Source: HGM04593 sp045644465 (GTDB taxonomy: Bacteria > Bacteroidota > Bacteroidia > Bacteroidales > Bacteroidaceae). Taken from it: 44,078 nt of DNA. How positions within the stretch are numbered: position 1 is the stretch's first letter; each line of letters starts with the position of its first letter. Positions 8,491 to 16,188 of this stretch are shown here, piece by piece. Location of the stretch: assembly GCA_045644465.1 (NCBI GenBank), contig JAZRGV010000041.1:1-44078 (forward strand), read 5' to 3'. The notes under the pieces are model-generated. The model saw only the letters and a program-made list of their open reading frames with translations. It searched no databases and had not been told where the DNA came from. A program made the translations under genes and the position numbers.

Positions 8491-8553
8491 ACAAAAAATA
8501 AATACATTTGTGTAACTTTTTGTTATTTTGTTATTAAATAATTAAAAAAGTTG

Positions 8554-8561
8554 TATTTTTG
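8554..8561 (+). promoter_or_regulatory. Putative serS promoter -7 box (TATTTTTG)
   Basis: TATTTTTG matches TAnnTTTG. A TTTG at 8527-8530 is a possible -33 box, with a slightly long spacing of 23 bases. Transcription from here gives serS a leader of roughly 130 bases. The 331-base gap between the BspA-like gene and serS holds the terminator, this promoter and the small reading frame at 8566; I see nothing else in it. Confidence 0.45.
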
Positions 8562-8565
8562 TATA

Positions 8566-8676
8566 ATGAATTATCTACAAACGGGCAAAGTAAACTGTAT
8601 GCTTTGTTTGTGTTGTTGGGGTATTATTGCAAGCTCATTTCTTTTTCAAAAAGAATATACCGGCTTAAAACGATAA
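8566..8676 (+). other. Possible 36-residue upstream reading frame in the serS leader
   Basis: An ATG five bases after the -7 box opens a 36-codon frame beginning MNYLQTGKVNC with a Cys-rich middle (CLCCWG), closing with TAA 22 bases before serS. If real it would be leaderless or nearly so. It may equally be chance. Confidence 0.2.
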
Positions 8677-8697
8677 ATAATTAAAAACTAAAATATC

Positions 8698-9972
8698 ATG
8701 CTTACATTAAAAGTAATCAGCCAAGAGACTGAAAAGGTTCTCAAAGGACTTGAGAAAAAGCATTTCAAGAATGCCGAGGAAACTATAAATAAGGTATTGG
8801 AACTCGACAAGGAGCGTCGTGCTGCGCAGCAGGAACTTGATAATGTTCTTGCACAGAACAAACAACTTGCAGCAAAAATCGGCCAGCTAATGAAAGCCGG
8901 CTCTGCCGAAGAGGCTAATGCTGTAAAAGAGGAGGTAGCAGCTCTCAAGGTAAAGGCTGCCGAACTTCAGACAAAGATGGACGAGGCGGCTGCAAACTTG
9001 CAGCAGGTGCTATATACAATACCTAATATCCCATATGATGAGGTGCCCGAAGGTGCTGTTGCCGAGGACAACGTGGTTGAGAAAACAGGTGGTATGGAGA
9101 CTGTTCTTCCCGAGAACGCTCTTCCACACTGGGAGTTGGCCAAGAAGTACGACCTTATCGACTTTGACCTGGGTGTGAAGATAACCGGTGCAGGATTCCC
9201 TGTATATAAAGGAAAAGGTGCACAGTTGCAGCGTGCGCTCATCAACTTCTTCCTCGACGAGGCTCGCAAGGCCGGTTATGTCGAGATAATGCCTCCTACT
9301 GTTGTTAATGCTGCATCGGGCTTTGGTACAGGTCAGCTTCCCGACAAGGAAGGACAGATGTACCATTGCGACCTCGACGACCTATACCTCATTCCAACAG
9401 CCGAAGTGCCTGTAACAAATATTTACCGCGATGTTATCCTCGAAGAGAAACAGCTTCCTATAAAGAACTGTGCTTATACTCAGTGTTTCCGTCGCGAGGC
9501 AGGCTCATACGGCAAGGATGTACGTGGCTTGAACCGTCTGCACGAGTTCTCGAAGGTTGAGATTGTACGCATAGACACTCCTGAGCATAGCAAGGAATCG
9601 CACAAAGAGATGCTTGAGCACGTTGAGGGATTGCTGCAGAAGCTTGAACTCCCTTACCGCATACTACGTCTTTGTGGTGGTGACATGAGCTTTACTGCTG
9701 CTCTCTGCTTTGACTTTGAAGTATATTCCGAGGCTCAGCAGCGTTGGCTTGAGGTATCTTCGGTATCGAACTTCGACAACTATCAGGCTAACCGCCTGAA
9801 GTGCCGTTACCGCACTACCGACAAAAAGACTGAACTTTGCCACACTCTCAATGGCTCGGCACTTGCGCTCCCACGTATAGTTGCTGCGCTGCTCGAGAAT
9901 AACCAGACTCCCGAGGGTATTCGTATTCCGAAGGCGTTGGTTCCTTATTGTGGCTTTGAAATAATTGATTAA
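8698..9972 (+). CDS. serS: Seryl-tRNA synthetase
   Basis: Class II aminoacyl-tRNA synthetase that charges tRNA-Ser with serine in the cytoplasm. Residues 1-110 form the long alpha-helical coiled-coil arm that grips the tRNA (rich in K, E, A and L, as expected). The catalytic core follows: motif 2 is visible as CFRREAGSYGKDVRGLNRLH and motif 3 as LNGSALALPRIVAALLE near the C-terminus. The length of 424 residues is normal for bacterial SerRS. The start at 8698 matches the family N-terminus (MLTLKVI). Its last codons and stop also form the left outer arm of the structured repeat that follows. Confidence 0.98.
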   Translation: MLTLKVISQETEKVLKGLEKKHFKNAEETINKVLELDKERRAAQQELDNVLAQNKQLAAKIGQLMKAGSAEEANAVKEEVAALKVKAAELQTKMDEAAANLQQVLYTIPNIPYDEVPEGAVAEDNVVEKTGGMETVLPENALPHWELAKKYDLIDFDLGVKITGAGFPVYKGKGAQLQRALINFFLDEARKAGYVEIMPPTVVNAASGFGTGQLPDKEGQMYHCDLDDLYLIPTAEVPVTNIYRDVILEEKQLPIKNCAYTQCFRREAGSYGKDVRGLNRLHEFSKVEIVRIDTPEHSKESHKEMLEHVEGLLQKLELPYRILRLCGGDMSFTAALCFDFEVYSEAQQRWLEVSSVSNFDNYQANRLKCRYRTTDKKTELCHTLNGSALALPRIVAALLENNQTPEGIRIPKALVPYCGFEIID

Positions 9973-10086
9973 CTAAAAAGGTGATAACTGCGTTATGCTT
10001 ATTTTTGATGTGAGTCATTTAGGTTTACTAAACTCCGCACATCAAAAATTGCGCAAGCCTTGTTCTCCCACTTTTTATTTAATCAA
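9965..10086 (+). repeat. Structured 3'-end repeat, copy 1 (after serS)
   Basis: The outer arms 9965-9980 and 10071-10086 are inverted and match at 15 of 16 positions; the left arm includes the serS stop codon. Inside are a small hairpin (ATAAC TGC GTTAT), an 11-bp perfect stem (10002-10012 with 10038-10048) enclosing a loop with TCATTTA and TTTACTAAACTCCG, and a CAAGCCTTG mini-hairpin, then CACTTTTT. The A-rich start and T-rich end would also let it work as a bidirectional terminator. Confidence 0.75.
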
Positions 10087-10092
10087 TAAGAG

Positions 10093-10197
10093 AAAAAAGG
10101 TGATAACTGCGTTATGCGGTAAGGCGTAAATCCTCATTTACGCTTAGTAAACTCCGGTGTTCCGCCTTTACCGCAAGCCTTGCATCTGCACTTTTAA
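10093..10197 (+). repeat. Structured 3'-end repeat, copy 2
   Basis: It shares the 5' block AAAAAGGTGATAACTGCGTT, the loop (TCATTTACGCTTAGTAAACT) and the GCAAGCCTTG block with copy 1. The inner stem has a different sequence: GGTAAGGCG (10118-10126) pairs with CGCCTTTACC (10163-10172) with one bulge. The structure is kept while the sequence has changed. Confidence 0.75.
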
Positions 10198-10205
10198 TTA
10201 AACTT

Positions 10206-10256
10206 TAAAAGGTGATAACTGCGTTTGGGGTGGGGGACTCCGCTCCTACAGCAAAG
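10206..10256 (+). repeat. Structured 3'-end repeat, copy 3 (shortened)
   Basis: The 5' block AAAAGGTGATAACTGCGTTT is kept and an ACTCCG fragment of the loop remains, but the long stem and 3' block are missing. It ends about 20 bases before the next gene. With copies 1 and 2 it fills the 302-base gap between serS and the NfnAB-like gene. Confidence 0.55.
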
Positions 10257-10274
10257 TAATATATATTAATTCTT

Positions 10275-12566
10275 ATGTATAAGATAGTATCGAAAGAGCA
10301 GTTCTCGGAAAAGGTTTTCCGTCTGCGTGTAGAGGCTCCGCTTATTGCCAAGGCATACAGAGCCGGTAATTTCGTTATAATAAGAGTTGGCGAAAAGGGT
10401 GAGCGTATCCCGTTGACTATTGCTCACGCTGACACCGAGAAGGGACTCATCACTCTTGTTATTCAAAAGGTGGGCCTTAGCTCAAGCCGTCTGTGCGACT
10501 TGAACGAGGGCGATTATATCACTGACGTTGTGGGTCCTCTTGGACAGGCTACTCACATAGAGAACTTCGGTACTGTGGTATGTGCCGGCGGTGGTGTGGG
10601 CGTAGCTCCGATGTTGCCTATTGCTGCTGCATTGAAGAAGGCCGGAAACCGTGTTATCTCGGTGCTTGCGGGCCGCTCAAAGGACCTTATCATCCTTGAA
10701 AAGGAGGTACGCGAGGTGTCGGACGAGGTAATCATCATGACCGATGATGGCTCATACGGCGACAAGGGCCTTGTTACCGAGGGTATTGAGCGCGTAATAA
10801 AACGTGAGAAGGTTGACCACTGTGTGGCTATCGGTCCTGCTATAATGATGAAGTTTGTGTGCAAGCTGACAAAGCAATACGAGATACCTACCGTTGTGTC
10901 GTTGAACACTATTATGGTGGATGGTACCGGTATGTGTGGTGCTTGTCGCGTTACAGTCGGCGGAAAGACAAAGTTCGTTTGTGTGGATGGTCCTGAGTTC
11001 GATGGTCATCAGGTGGACTTTGACGGTATGATGCAACGTCTTGGCTCTTTCAGGGCCGAGGAGGCACATGAGATAGAGAAATTGGAACAGCACGTGTCGT
11101 GCGCGAGCGAGGCGGATGAATTGACCAACCGCGATGCTGCATGGCGTGTGGAGCTGCGTAACAAAATGAAACCAAAGGAGCGCACTGCAATAGAGCGTTG
11201 CCCGATGCCTGAGCTTGAACCTGCCTATCGTGCTACAAAGCTGCGCGAGGAGGTGAACACAGGCTTTACAAAGGAACAGGCTCTTGTTGAGGCACAGCGT
11301 TGTCTCGACTGTCCAAAGCCTGCCTGCATGGAGGGCTGTCCTGTGAGCATCAACATTCCTTCGTTTGTGAAGAATATCGAGCGTGGCGAGTTCATCAAGG
11401 CTGCGCAGGTGCTTAAGATGACAAGTTCGTTGCCTGCTGTCTGTGGTCGTGTGTGTCCGCAGGAGAAGCAGTGCGAGAGCAAGTGTATCCATCTTAAGAT
11501 GGGCCATAAGGCTGTTGCTATTGGTGGTCTTGAGCGTTTTGCTGCCGACTATGCCCGTGAGAGTGGTGAGATGCCTGCTCCACAGGTGGCTGCATCGAAC
11601 GGCAAAAAGGTTGCTGTTGTCGGCTCTGGCCCTGCAGGTCTTTCATTTGCCGGTGATATGGCAAAGCTTGGCTATGCTGTAACTGTATTCGAGGCTCTTC
11701 ACGAGATTGGCGGTGTGCTTAAATATGGTATTCCTGAATTCCGTTTGCCGAATGCCATCGTTGAACACGAAATTGAGAATCTCCGCGCTATGGGTGTGGA
11801 ATTTATAAAGGACTGTGTTGTTGGAAAGACAATATCTATTGCACAGTTGCAGGAAGAGGGCTTCAACGGTGTGTTTGTTGCATCGGGTGCGGGATTGCCT
11901 AACTTCATGAATATCCCGGGCGAGAACTCTAATAATATCCTGTCGTCAAACGAGTATCTTACTCGTGTGAACCTTATGGATGCTTCTAACCCCGAAACAG
12001 ATACTCCAATACATATAGGCAAGCGTGTGGCTGTAGTTGGTGGCGGTAACACTGCTATGGACTCTGTGCGTACTGCTATGCGTCTTGGTGCTGAGCGTGC
12101 GATGATTATCTATCGTCGTAGTGAGGCTGAGATGCCTGCGCGCCTCGAGGAGGTGAAGCATGCGAAAGAGGAGGGCGTAGAGTTCCTTACATTGCATAAC
12201 CCTATCGAGTATATCGCTGACGAGAAGGGATGTGTAAAGCAGATTGTATTGCAGAAGATGGAGCTTGGCGAGCCTGATGCTTCGGGCCGTCGTTCACCTG
12301 TGCCTGTGGAGGGTGCTATAGAGACAATAGACATCGACATGGCGGTAGTTGCAGTTGGTGTATCACCTAATCCGCTTGTACCTACATCGGTAGAGGGCTT
12401 GGAACTTGGTCGCAAGAACACTATTGCTGTCAACGACAATATGCAGTCGTCGATACCTTTCATTTATGCAGGTGGTGACATCGTTCGCGGTGGTGCAACT
12501 GTTATCCTTGCTATGGGTGACGGCCGTCGCGCGGCAGCGGCTATGCATGAGCATTTAAGCAAATAA
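10275..12566 (+). CDS. Fused NfnAB-like NADH/NADPH-ferredoxin oxidoreductase (FNR-like plus GltD-like)
   Basis: Residues 1-280 are a ferredoxin-NADP reductase-like FAD/NAD subunit with a C-terminal [2Fe-2S] motif (MCGACRVTVGGKTKFVC). Residues about 300-763 are a GltD-like flavoprotein. It has two [4Fe-4S] clusters (CLDCPKPACMEGC and CGRVCPQEKQCESKC), an FAD site VAVVGSGPAGLS and an NADPH site VAVVGGGNTAMDS. Separate proteins with these two architectures form NfnAB, which couples NADH, NADPH and ferredoxin by electron bifurcation. Databases often label the fusion as DHOD B subunit/glutamate synthase small subunit. No glutamate synthase large subunit or pyrD is nearby, so the Nfn role is more likely. 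Length 763 equals the two subunits added together. Confidence 0.85.
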   Translation: MYKIVSKEQFSEKVFRLRVEAPLIAKAYRAGNFVIIRVGEKGERIPLTIAHADTEKGLITLVIQKVGLSSSRLCDLNEGDYITDVVGPLGQATHIENFGTVVCAGGGVGVAPMLPIAAALKKAGNRVISVLAGRSKDLIILEKEVREVSDEVIIMTDDGSYGDKGLVTEGIERVIKREKVDHCVAIGPAIMMKFVCKLTKQYEIPTVVSLNTIMVDGTGMCGACRVTVGGKTKFVCVDGPEFDGHQVDFDGMMQRLGSFRAEEAHEIEKLEQHVSCASEADELTNRDAAWRVELRNKMKPKERTAIERCPMPELEPAYRATKLREEVNTGFTKEQALVEAQRCLDCPKPACMEGCPVSINIPSFVKNIERGEFIKAAQVLKMTSSLPAVCGRVCPQEKQCESKCIHLKMGHKAVAIGGLERFAADYARESGEMPAPQVAASNGKKVAVVGSGPAGLSFAGDMAKLGYAVTVFEALHEIGGVLKYGIPEFRLPNAIVEHEIENLRAMGVEFIKDCVVGKTISIAQLQEEGFNGVFVASGAGLPNFMNIPGENSNNILSSNEYLTRVNLMDASNPETDTPIHIGKRVAVVGGGNTAMDSVRTAMRLGAERAMIIYRRSEAEMPARLEEVKHAKEEGVEFLTLHNPIEYIADEKGCVKQIVLQKMELGEPDASGRRSPVPVEGAIETIDIDMAVVAVGVSPNPLVPTSVEGLELGRKNTIAVNDNMQSSIPFIYAGGDIVRGGATVILAMGDGRRAAAAMHEHLSK

Positions 12567-12572
12567 GTTATA

Positions 12573-12628
12573 CCTTATAATACAATAAAGAGCAAAACGA
12601 AAGTTTTGCTCTTTATTGTATTATAAGG
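12573..12628. terminator. 26-bp perfect hairpin between convergent genes
   Basis: Bases 12573-12598 and 12603-12628 pair perfectly around a GAAA tetraloop. The hairpin lies 6 bases after the NfnAB-like stop. On the minus strand it includes the last five sense codons and the stop of the lytic transglycosylase gene. It should stop transcripts from both sides. Confidence 0.8.
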
Positions 12629-13359
12629 ATTGTGCTGTCGTTGGCTGCAAGGTTGTTTATGGAGTCGGTGTATTGCTCTTGCATCCTGGAGAACCTCTCC
12701 CAGTTGCGGTGGACTTTCTTTACAAACGAGAGTGTCTCGCGCCAGCCGTTGAAGCGTCCGTTACGGCATACGCTGTCGGTGTAGTACTCGGGTTTGCTCT
12801 TACATATAAGGAATGAATCGACATTGTTGTTCCATACAAATCTGTTCTTGCCATATTTCTTTGCAAGCTGCATGGCATCCTGTACGTGCCCGTAGCCGGC
12901 ATTGTATGATGCAAGGACAAAGTTGATACGTTCCTTGGGGTTGCGTATGTATCGGAAGCGTCGGTTGAGTGCTTTCAATAGTTCGGTTGCAGCCATAATA
13001 TTGGTTCTGCTATCCATATACATTGAGTCGGGAATGCCAAAACCACTCAGTGTATTGGGCATTACCTGCATCACTCCGCATGCTCCGGCTTCGGAAACGG
13101 CTGTGCTGTCGAAGCGCGACTCGGTATATGCTATGGCTGCTATGAGTGTCCAATCGTAGCCTGTGATGCTTGCCGCGTTCCTGAAATGTTGGTCGTAGTC
13201 CGATAATTCTACATACTTGGGAATATATGTATATGTCTCTTTGTTGGCATTTACCCAAATGCCCTCTTTGTGCGTGTAGCCCGAATGTGCAGCATATATT
13301 GCTATCAGCAGAACCGACAGCAGTGCCATAATAACTGTATATACATATATGCGCTTCAT
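12613..13359 (-). CDS. Lytic transglycosylase (SLT/GH23 domain), membrane-anchored
   Basis: Cleaves the MurNAc-GlcNAc bond of peptidoglycan in the periplasm, leaving an anhydro-MurNAc end. Counting from the chosen start, residues about 3-24 are an uncleaved membrane anchor. The SLT domain follows: IAAIAYTESRFD carries the catalytic glutamate, and GVMQVMPNT and ASYNAGYGH are the usual SLT/MltF-type motifs. I chose the ATG at 13359 (MKRIYVYT) because it opens the membrane segment; an upstream ATG at 13392 would add 11 residues. The last codons lie inside the terminator hairpin. The gene is single, convergent with the NfnAB-like gene and divergent from fba. Confidence 0.88.
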   Translation of the reverse strand: MKRIYVYTVIMALLSVLLIAIYAAHSGYTHKEGIWVNANKETYTYIPKYVELSDYDQHFRNAASITGYDWTLIAAIAYTESRFDSTAVSEAGACGVMQVMPNTLSGFGIPDSMYMDSRTNIMAATELLKALNRRFRYIRNPKERINFVLASYNAGYGHVQDAMQLAKKYGKNRFVWNNNVDSFLICKSKPEYYTDSVCRNGRFNGWRETLSFVKKVHRNWERFSRMQEQYTDSINNLAANDSTILIIQ

Positions 13360-13529
13360 TGACTGTTTTGTCTTTTTGCATAGTAACAACATGGCAAATA
13401 TAACTTTTTTATGGTAATTTTTCTATTCCCGACAAAAAATGATGCGGGGCAGATTATAAGTTTTACTCATAACTTATACTAAACAGATACTTTTTTATGA
13501 TTAAAAGCGTGAAAAATCAAAGATTTTGT

Positions 13530-13563
13530 TAATTTTGCAATGAATTACGCCTATAGGCTGTAA
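13530..13563 (+). promoter_or_regulatory. Putative fba promoter -7 box with a 7-codon mini-frame
   Basis: TAATTTTG at 13530-13537 matches TAnnTTTG, 64 bases before the fba start. An ATG at 13540 opens MNYAYRL followed by TAA at 13561-13563. The serS promoter has the same arrangement (-7 box, then ATGAATTA). Confidence 0.45.
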
Positions 13564-13601
13564 AAGAGATTTATCTAACTACTTTAAAGTATTAAATAAC
13601 T

Positions 13602-14606
13602 ATGGTAAATTACAAAGAATTAGGTCTTGTAAACACAAGAGATATGTTTGCAAGAGCAATTAAGGGTGGTTACGCTATCCCAGCTTTCAACTTCAACAAC
13701 ATGGAGCAGATGCAGGCTATCATCAAGGCTGCAGTTGAGACAAAGTCACCGGTTATCCTTCAGGTTTCTAAGGGTGCTCGTCAGTATGCTAACGCTACTT
13801 TGCTTCGTTACATGGCTCAGGGTGCTGTTGAGTACGCTAAGGAGCTCGGTTGCGAAAATCCTGAAATCGTTCTTCACCTCGACCACGGTGATACATTCGA
13901 GACTTGCAAGAGCTGTATCGACTCTGGTTTCTCTTCAGTGATGATCGACGGTTCACACCTTCCATACGAGGAGAACGTAGCTCTTACTAAGAAGGTTGTT
14001 GAGTATGCTCATCAGTTCGACGTAACTGTAGAGGGCGAGCTCGGCGTATTGGCAGGTGTTGAGGATGAGGTTTCTTCAGACCACCACACATACACCGACC
14101 CAGAAGAGGTAATCGACTTCGCTACACGTACAGGTTGCGACTCTTTGGCTATCTCTATCGGTACTTCTCACGGTGCTTACAAGTTCACTCCTGAGCAGTG
14201 TACTATTGACCCTGTTACAGGTTTGATGGTTCCTCCTCCACTCGCATTCGACGTGTTGAAGGCTGTTGAGGCTAAGCTTCCTGGATTCCCTATCGTTCTT
14301 CACGGTTCTTCTTCTGTTCCTCAGGACGAAGTTGCTACTATCAACAAGTTCGGTGGTGCATTGAAGGCTGCTATCGGTATCCCAGAAGAGTGGTTGCGTG
14401 AATCAGCTAAGTCAGCTGTATGTAAGATTAACATCGACTCTGACTCTCGTCTTGCTATGACTGCTGCTATCCGTCAGACTTTTGCTGAGAAACCAGCTGA
14501 GTTCGACCCACGTAAGTACCTCGGTCCAGCTCGCGACAACATGGAGAAGATGTACAAGCACAAGATCATCAACGTGCTTGGTTCTGATGGTAAGCTCGCA
14601 AAGTAA
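13602..14606 (+). CDS. fba: Fructose-bisphosphate aldolase, class II
   Basis: Glycolysis/gluconeogenesis enzyme that splits fructose 1,6-bisphosphate into DHAP and glyceraldehyde 3-phosphate using a divalent metal, normally zinc. LHLDHGDTFETC holds the catalytic aspartate and a metal-binding histidine; VEGELGVLAG and LHGSSSVP (second metal histidine and phosphate loop) are also clear. Length 334 is typical of class II enzymes. Codon use is noticeably biased (TTC, ATC, GCT, CGT), as expected for a highly expressed gene. It is transcribed alone with its own promoter and terminator. Confidence 0.97.
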   Translation: MVNYKELGLVNTRDMFARAIKGGYAIPAFNFNNMEQMQAIIKAAVETKSPVILQVSKGARQYANATLLRYMAQGAVEYAKELGCENPEIVLHLDHGDTFETCKSCIDSGFSSVMIDGSHLPYEENVALTKKVVEYAHQFDVTVEGELGVLAGVEDEVSSDHHTYTDPEEVIDFATRTGCDSLAISIGTSHGAYKFTPEQCTIDPVTGLMVPPPLAFDVLKAVEAKLPGFPIVLHGSSSVPQDEVATINKFGGALKAAIGIPEEWLRESAKSAVCKINIDSDSRLAMTAAIRQTFAEKPAEFDPRKYLGPARDNMEKMYKHKIINVLGSDGKLAK

Positions 14607-14655
14607 TTTGTTTCTAAAAAGGCATATGCACTTTTTATAAAGCAAATTAATATAT

Positions 14656-14690
14656 AACAAGGACGGATAATATCCGTCCTTGTTTTTTGT
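14656..14690 (+). terminator. fba terminator
   Basis: A 14-bp stem (AACAAGGACGGATA with its complement) occupies 14656-14684 with almost no loop, followed by a run of T residues. It lies 50 bases after the fba stop. Confidence 0.85.
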
Positions 14691-14700
14691 TATGCTGTAA

Positions 14701-14749
14701 GTCGCAAATGAGCATTTTGAGAGTGAGCGTAACGATAAAAGAGCCTTTT
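14701..14749 (-). repeat. Structured 3'-end repeat, 5' half only (after comF)
   Basis: Read on the minus strand this begins AAAAGGC and continues CGTTACGCTCACTCTCAAAA TGCTCATTTGCG, closely matching the 5' half of the element after the uridine-phosphorylase gene (41459-41503). The loop end and right half are missing. It starts 11 bases after the comF stop and points the same way as comF. Confidence 0.6.
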
Positions 14750-14760
14750 GATCTGCCTCT

Positions 14761-15450
14761 TTATATTTTATTATAAGTATAAGCCAATGTGAAAATACTT
14801 ATTCTGCAGTTGCATCCTTGTTGTATTGCCAAGGCGCAGTTGGTGAGTGTTGCGCCGGTGGTTAGAATGTCGTCTATCAGCAGAATGTGTTTGCCGTCGA
14901 TGGCTTGAGGGTTGGCAAGCGAGAATATTCCCTCTGCGTTCTTCCAACGCTCGTCGCGTGTCTTGTGTGTCTGCGACTCGTTGGCTTTGGTGCGTACAAC
15001 GCAATCTTTTATAACCGTTATTCCTGTTATATGTGAAAGTCCTTCGGCTATGTAATCGCATTGGTTATATCCGCGTTGCCGTCTTTTCTTCTTTGAGAGG
15101 GGGAGGGGAACAATGGCATCAATGCCGTCAAAGAATCCCTCTTTTGCAAGGCTCACGGCTGCCATAATTGCCAAACGGCTACCAACCTCGGGGTGGTTAC
15201 CATATTTCATCTTGTGGAGCAGTCTGTTGTAGGGCGACTCTTTCCGGTAGTAGATGTATGACGCAACACGCTCTACATCGAACTTTCCCCAAAAGACTTT
15301 CTCCATCTCGCCAATGTGCTTCTGTTCTATTTTGGGGAGTTTGTACAGGCAGTCGAGGCACATGTCGTGCTCTTGACGCGACAGCACCTCGCCACAAACG
15401 TAGCAGTGGCGTGGGAAGATGAGTTCTATGAGGTCAGAAATCCACTTCAT
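14761..15450 (-). CDS. comF: ComF family phosphoribosyltransferase-like protein
   Basis: N-terminal zinc-finger-like cysteines (CYVCGEVL...CLDCLYKL) precede a type I PRTase fold. The PRPP-binding loop is LLIDDILTTGATL, and PLPLSKKKRRQRGYNQ is the ComF signature. In competent bacteria ComF helps move single-stranded DNA into the cytoplasm; in Bacteroidetes its role is mostly inferred. Length 229 is normal. The start overlaps the 3' end of recX by 17 bases, so the two are translated together. Confidence 0.9.
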   Translation of the reverse strand: MKWISDLIELIFPRHCYVCGEVLSRQEHDMCLDCLYKLPKIEQKHIGEMEKVFWGKFDVERVASYIYYRKESPYNRLLHKMKYGNHPEVGSRLAIMAAVSLAKEGFFDGIDAIVPLPLSKKKRRQRGYNQCDYIAEGLSHITGITVIKDCVVRTKANESQTHKTRDERWKNAEGIFSLANPQAIDGKHILLIDDILTTGATLTNCALAIQQGCNCRISIFTLAYTYNKI

Positions 15451-15910
15451 CGCTGATATTTATAAAGCGCATTATTATTGACGGCTCAAAGCCTCGGCTT
15501 GCGGCGTGGCGTATGAGCTTCTGCCTGGTGGCAAAGTCGTCTTTGCCTTTCAGCTCCTTATGCTTGATGGCGATAACTTCCTTGAGTATATTGGTGTAGC
15601 TGTCGTCGTCGATGCTTTCTATGGCTTCGCTTATATATTCCTGTGGCAGACGTTTGTCGCGCAGTGCTGCAATAATCTTTATGCGTCCCCAACGGTTGAA
15701 GCGTAGCTTGTCGTTGACAAAAGCGCGGCAGTAACGTGCTTCGTCAATGAATTTCTCCTCGATGAGCCTTGCAATTATCTTCTCCTGCTCGCTGTATGGC
15801 ACATCCCAGGCTGTGAGCTTTGCGCTCACCTCGCTTATGCAACGCTCGCATAGTGTACAATATGCAGCTGCTTTGTTCAGTGCTTCACCGGGAGATAGGG
15901 GTTTCTTCAT
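15434..15910 (-). CDS. recX: RecX family regulator of RecA
   Basis: Small helical protein that binds RecA filaments and inhibits recombination. Tandem three-helix RecX repeats are recognisable: AWDVPYSEQEKIIARLIEE with FIDEARYCRAFVNDKL, then WGRIKIIAALRDKRLPQEYI and a third repeat near the C-terminus. I chose the ATG at 15910 (MKKPLSPGEAL) because the family starts here; the ATG at 15967 would add 19 residues unlike RecX that overlap the repeat at 15961. It overlaps comF by 17 bases. No recA is in the window. Confidence 0.88.
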   Translation of the reverse strand: MKKPLSPGEALNKAAAYCTLCERCISEVSAKLTAWDVPYSEQEKIIARLIEEKFIDEARYCRAFVNDKLRFNRWGRIKIIAALRDKRLPQEYISEAIESIDDDSYTNILKEVIAIKHKELKGKDDFATRQKLIRHAASRGFEPSIIMRFINISDEVDF

Positions 15911-15960
15911 GTTTTTATATTGAGGTTGACTAAAAAGGTTCTTTTGTTGTTCCAATCTCC

Positions 15961-16033
15961 TTGTCATGTTGAGCGAAGTCGAAACATCTCCAAAATGCTT
16001 TATAGAGATTCTTCGCGTTGCTCAGAATGACAA
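15961..16033. repeat. MITE-like inverted repeat element (TTGTCA...TGACAA ends)
   Basis: Left arm 15961-15990 begins TTGTCATGTTGAGCGAAGTC and ends CATCTC. Right arm 16005-16033 begins GAGATTCTTCGCGTTGCTCA and ends GAATGACAA. They are imperfect inverses with a 14-base centre. Related arms flank the GIY-YIG gene at 17853 and 18210 and occur at 19781. Confidence 0.75.
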
Positions 16034-16050
16034 AACTAAGTTTTGTTATC

Positions 16051-16128
16051 GGCGAGTTCATTAGTGGCTGGTCGCACGAAGCATGGATGAAAATCATGCC
16101 GTGCGGGTCGCTAAGAAATGAACGAGCC
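16051..16128. repeat. Long imperfect inverted repeat between recX and prmC
   Basis: Arms of about 34 bases (16051-16085 and 16095-16128) share blocks GGC, TTCATT, CGCACG and GCATG, around a loop GATGAAAAT. With the preceding element it fills most of the 278-base gap. I see no gene there. Confidence 0.5.
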
Positions 16129-16188
16129 AATGACATTGCAAATATAGAATGACATTAATATTAAATAGGTGTCGTTGTTATATTGTTT

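Noticed and set aside
8562..8697. T-box riboswitch in front of serS
   Set aside because: No T-box motif or terminator/antiterminator pair is visible, and T-boxes are not expected in Bacteroidetes.
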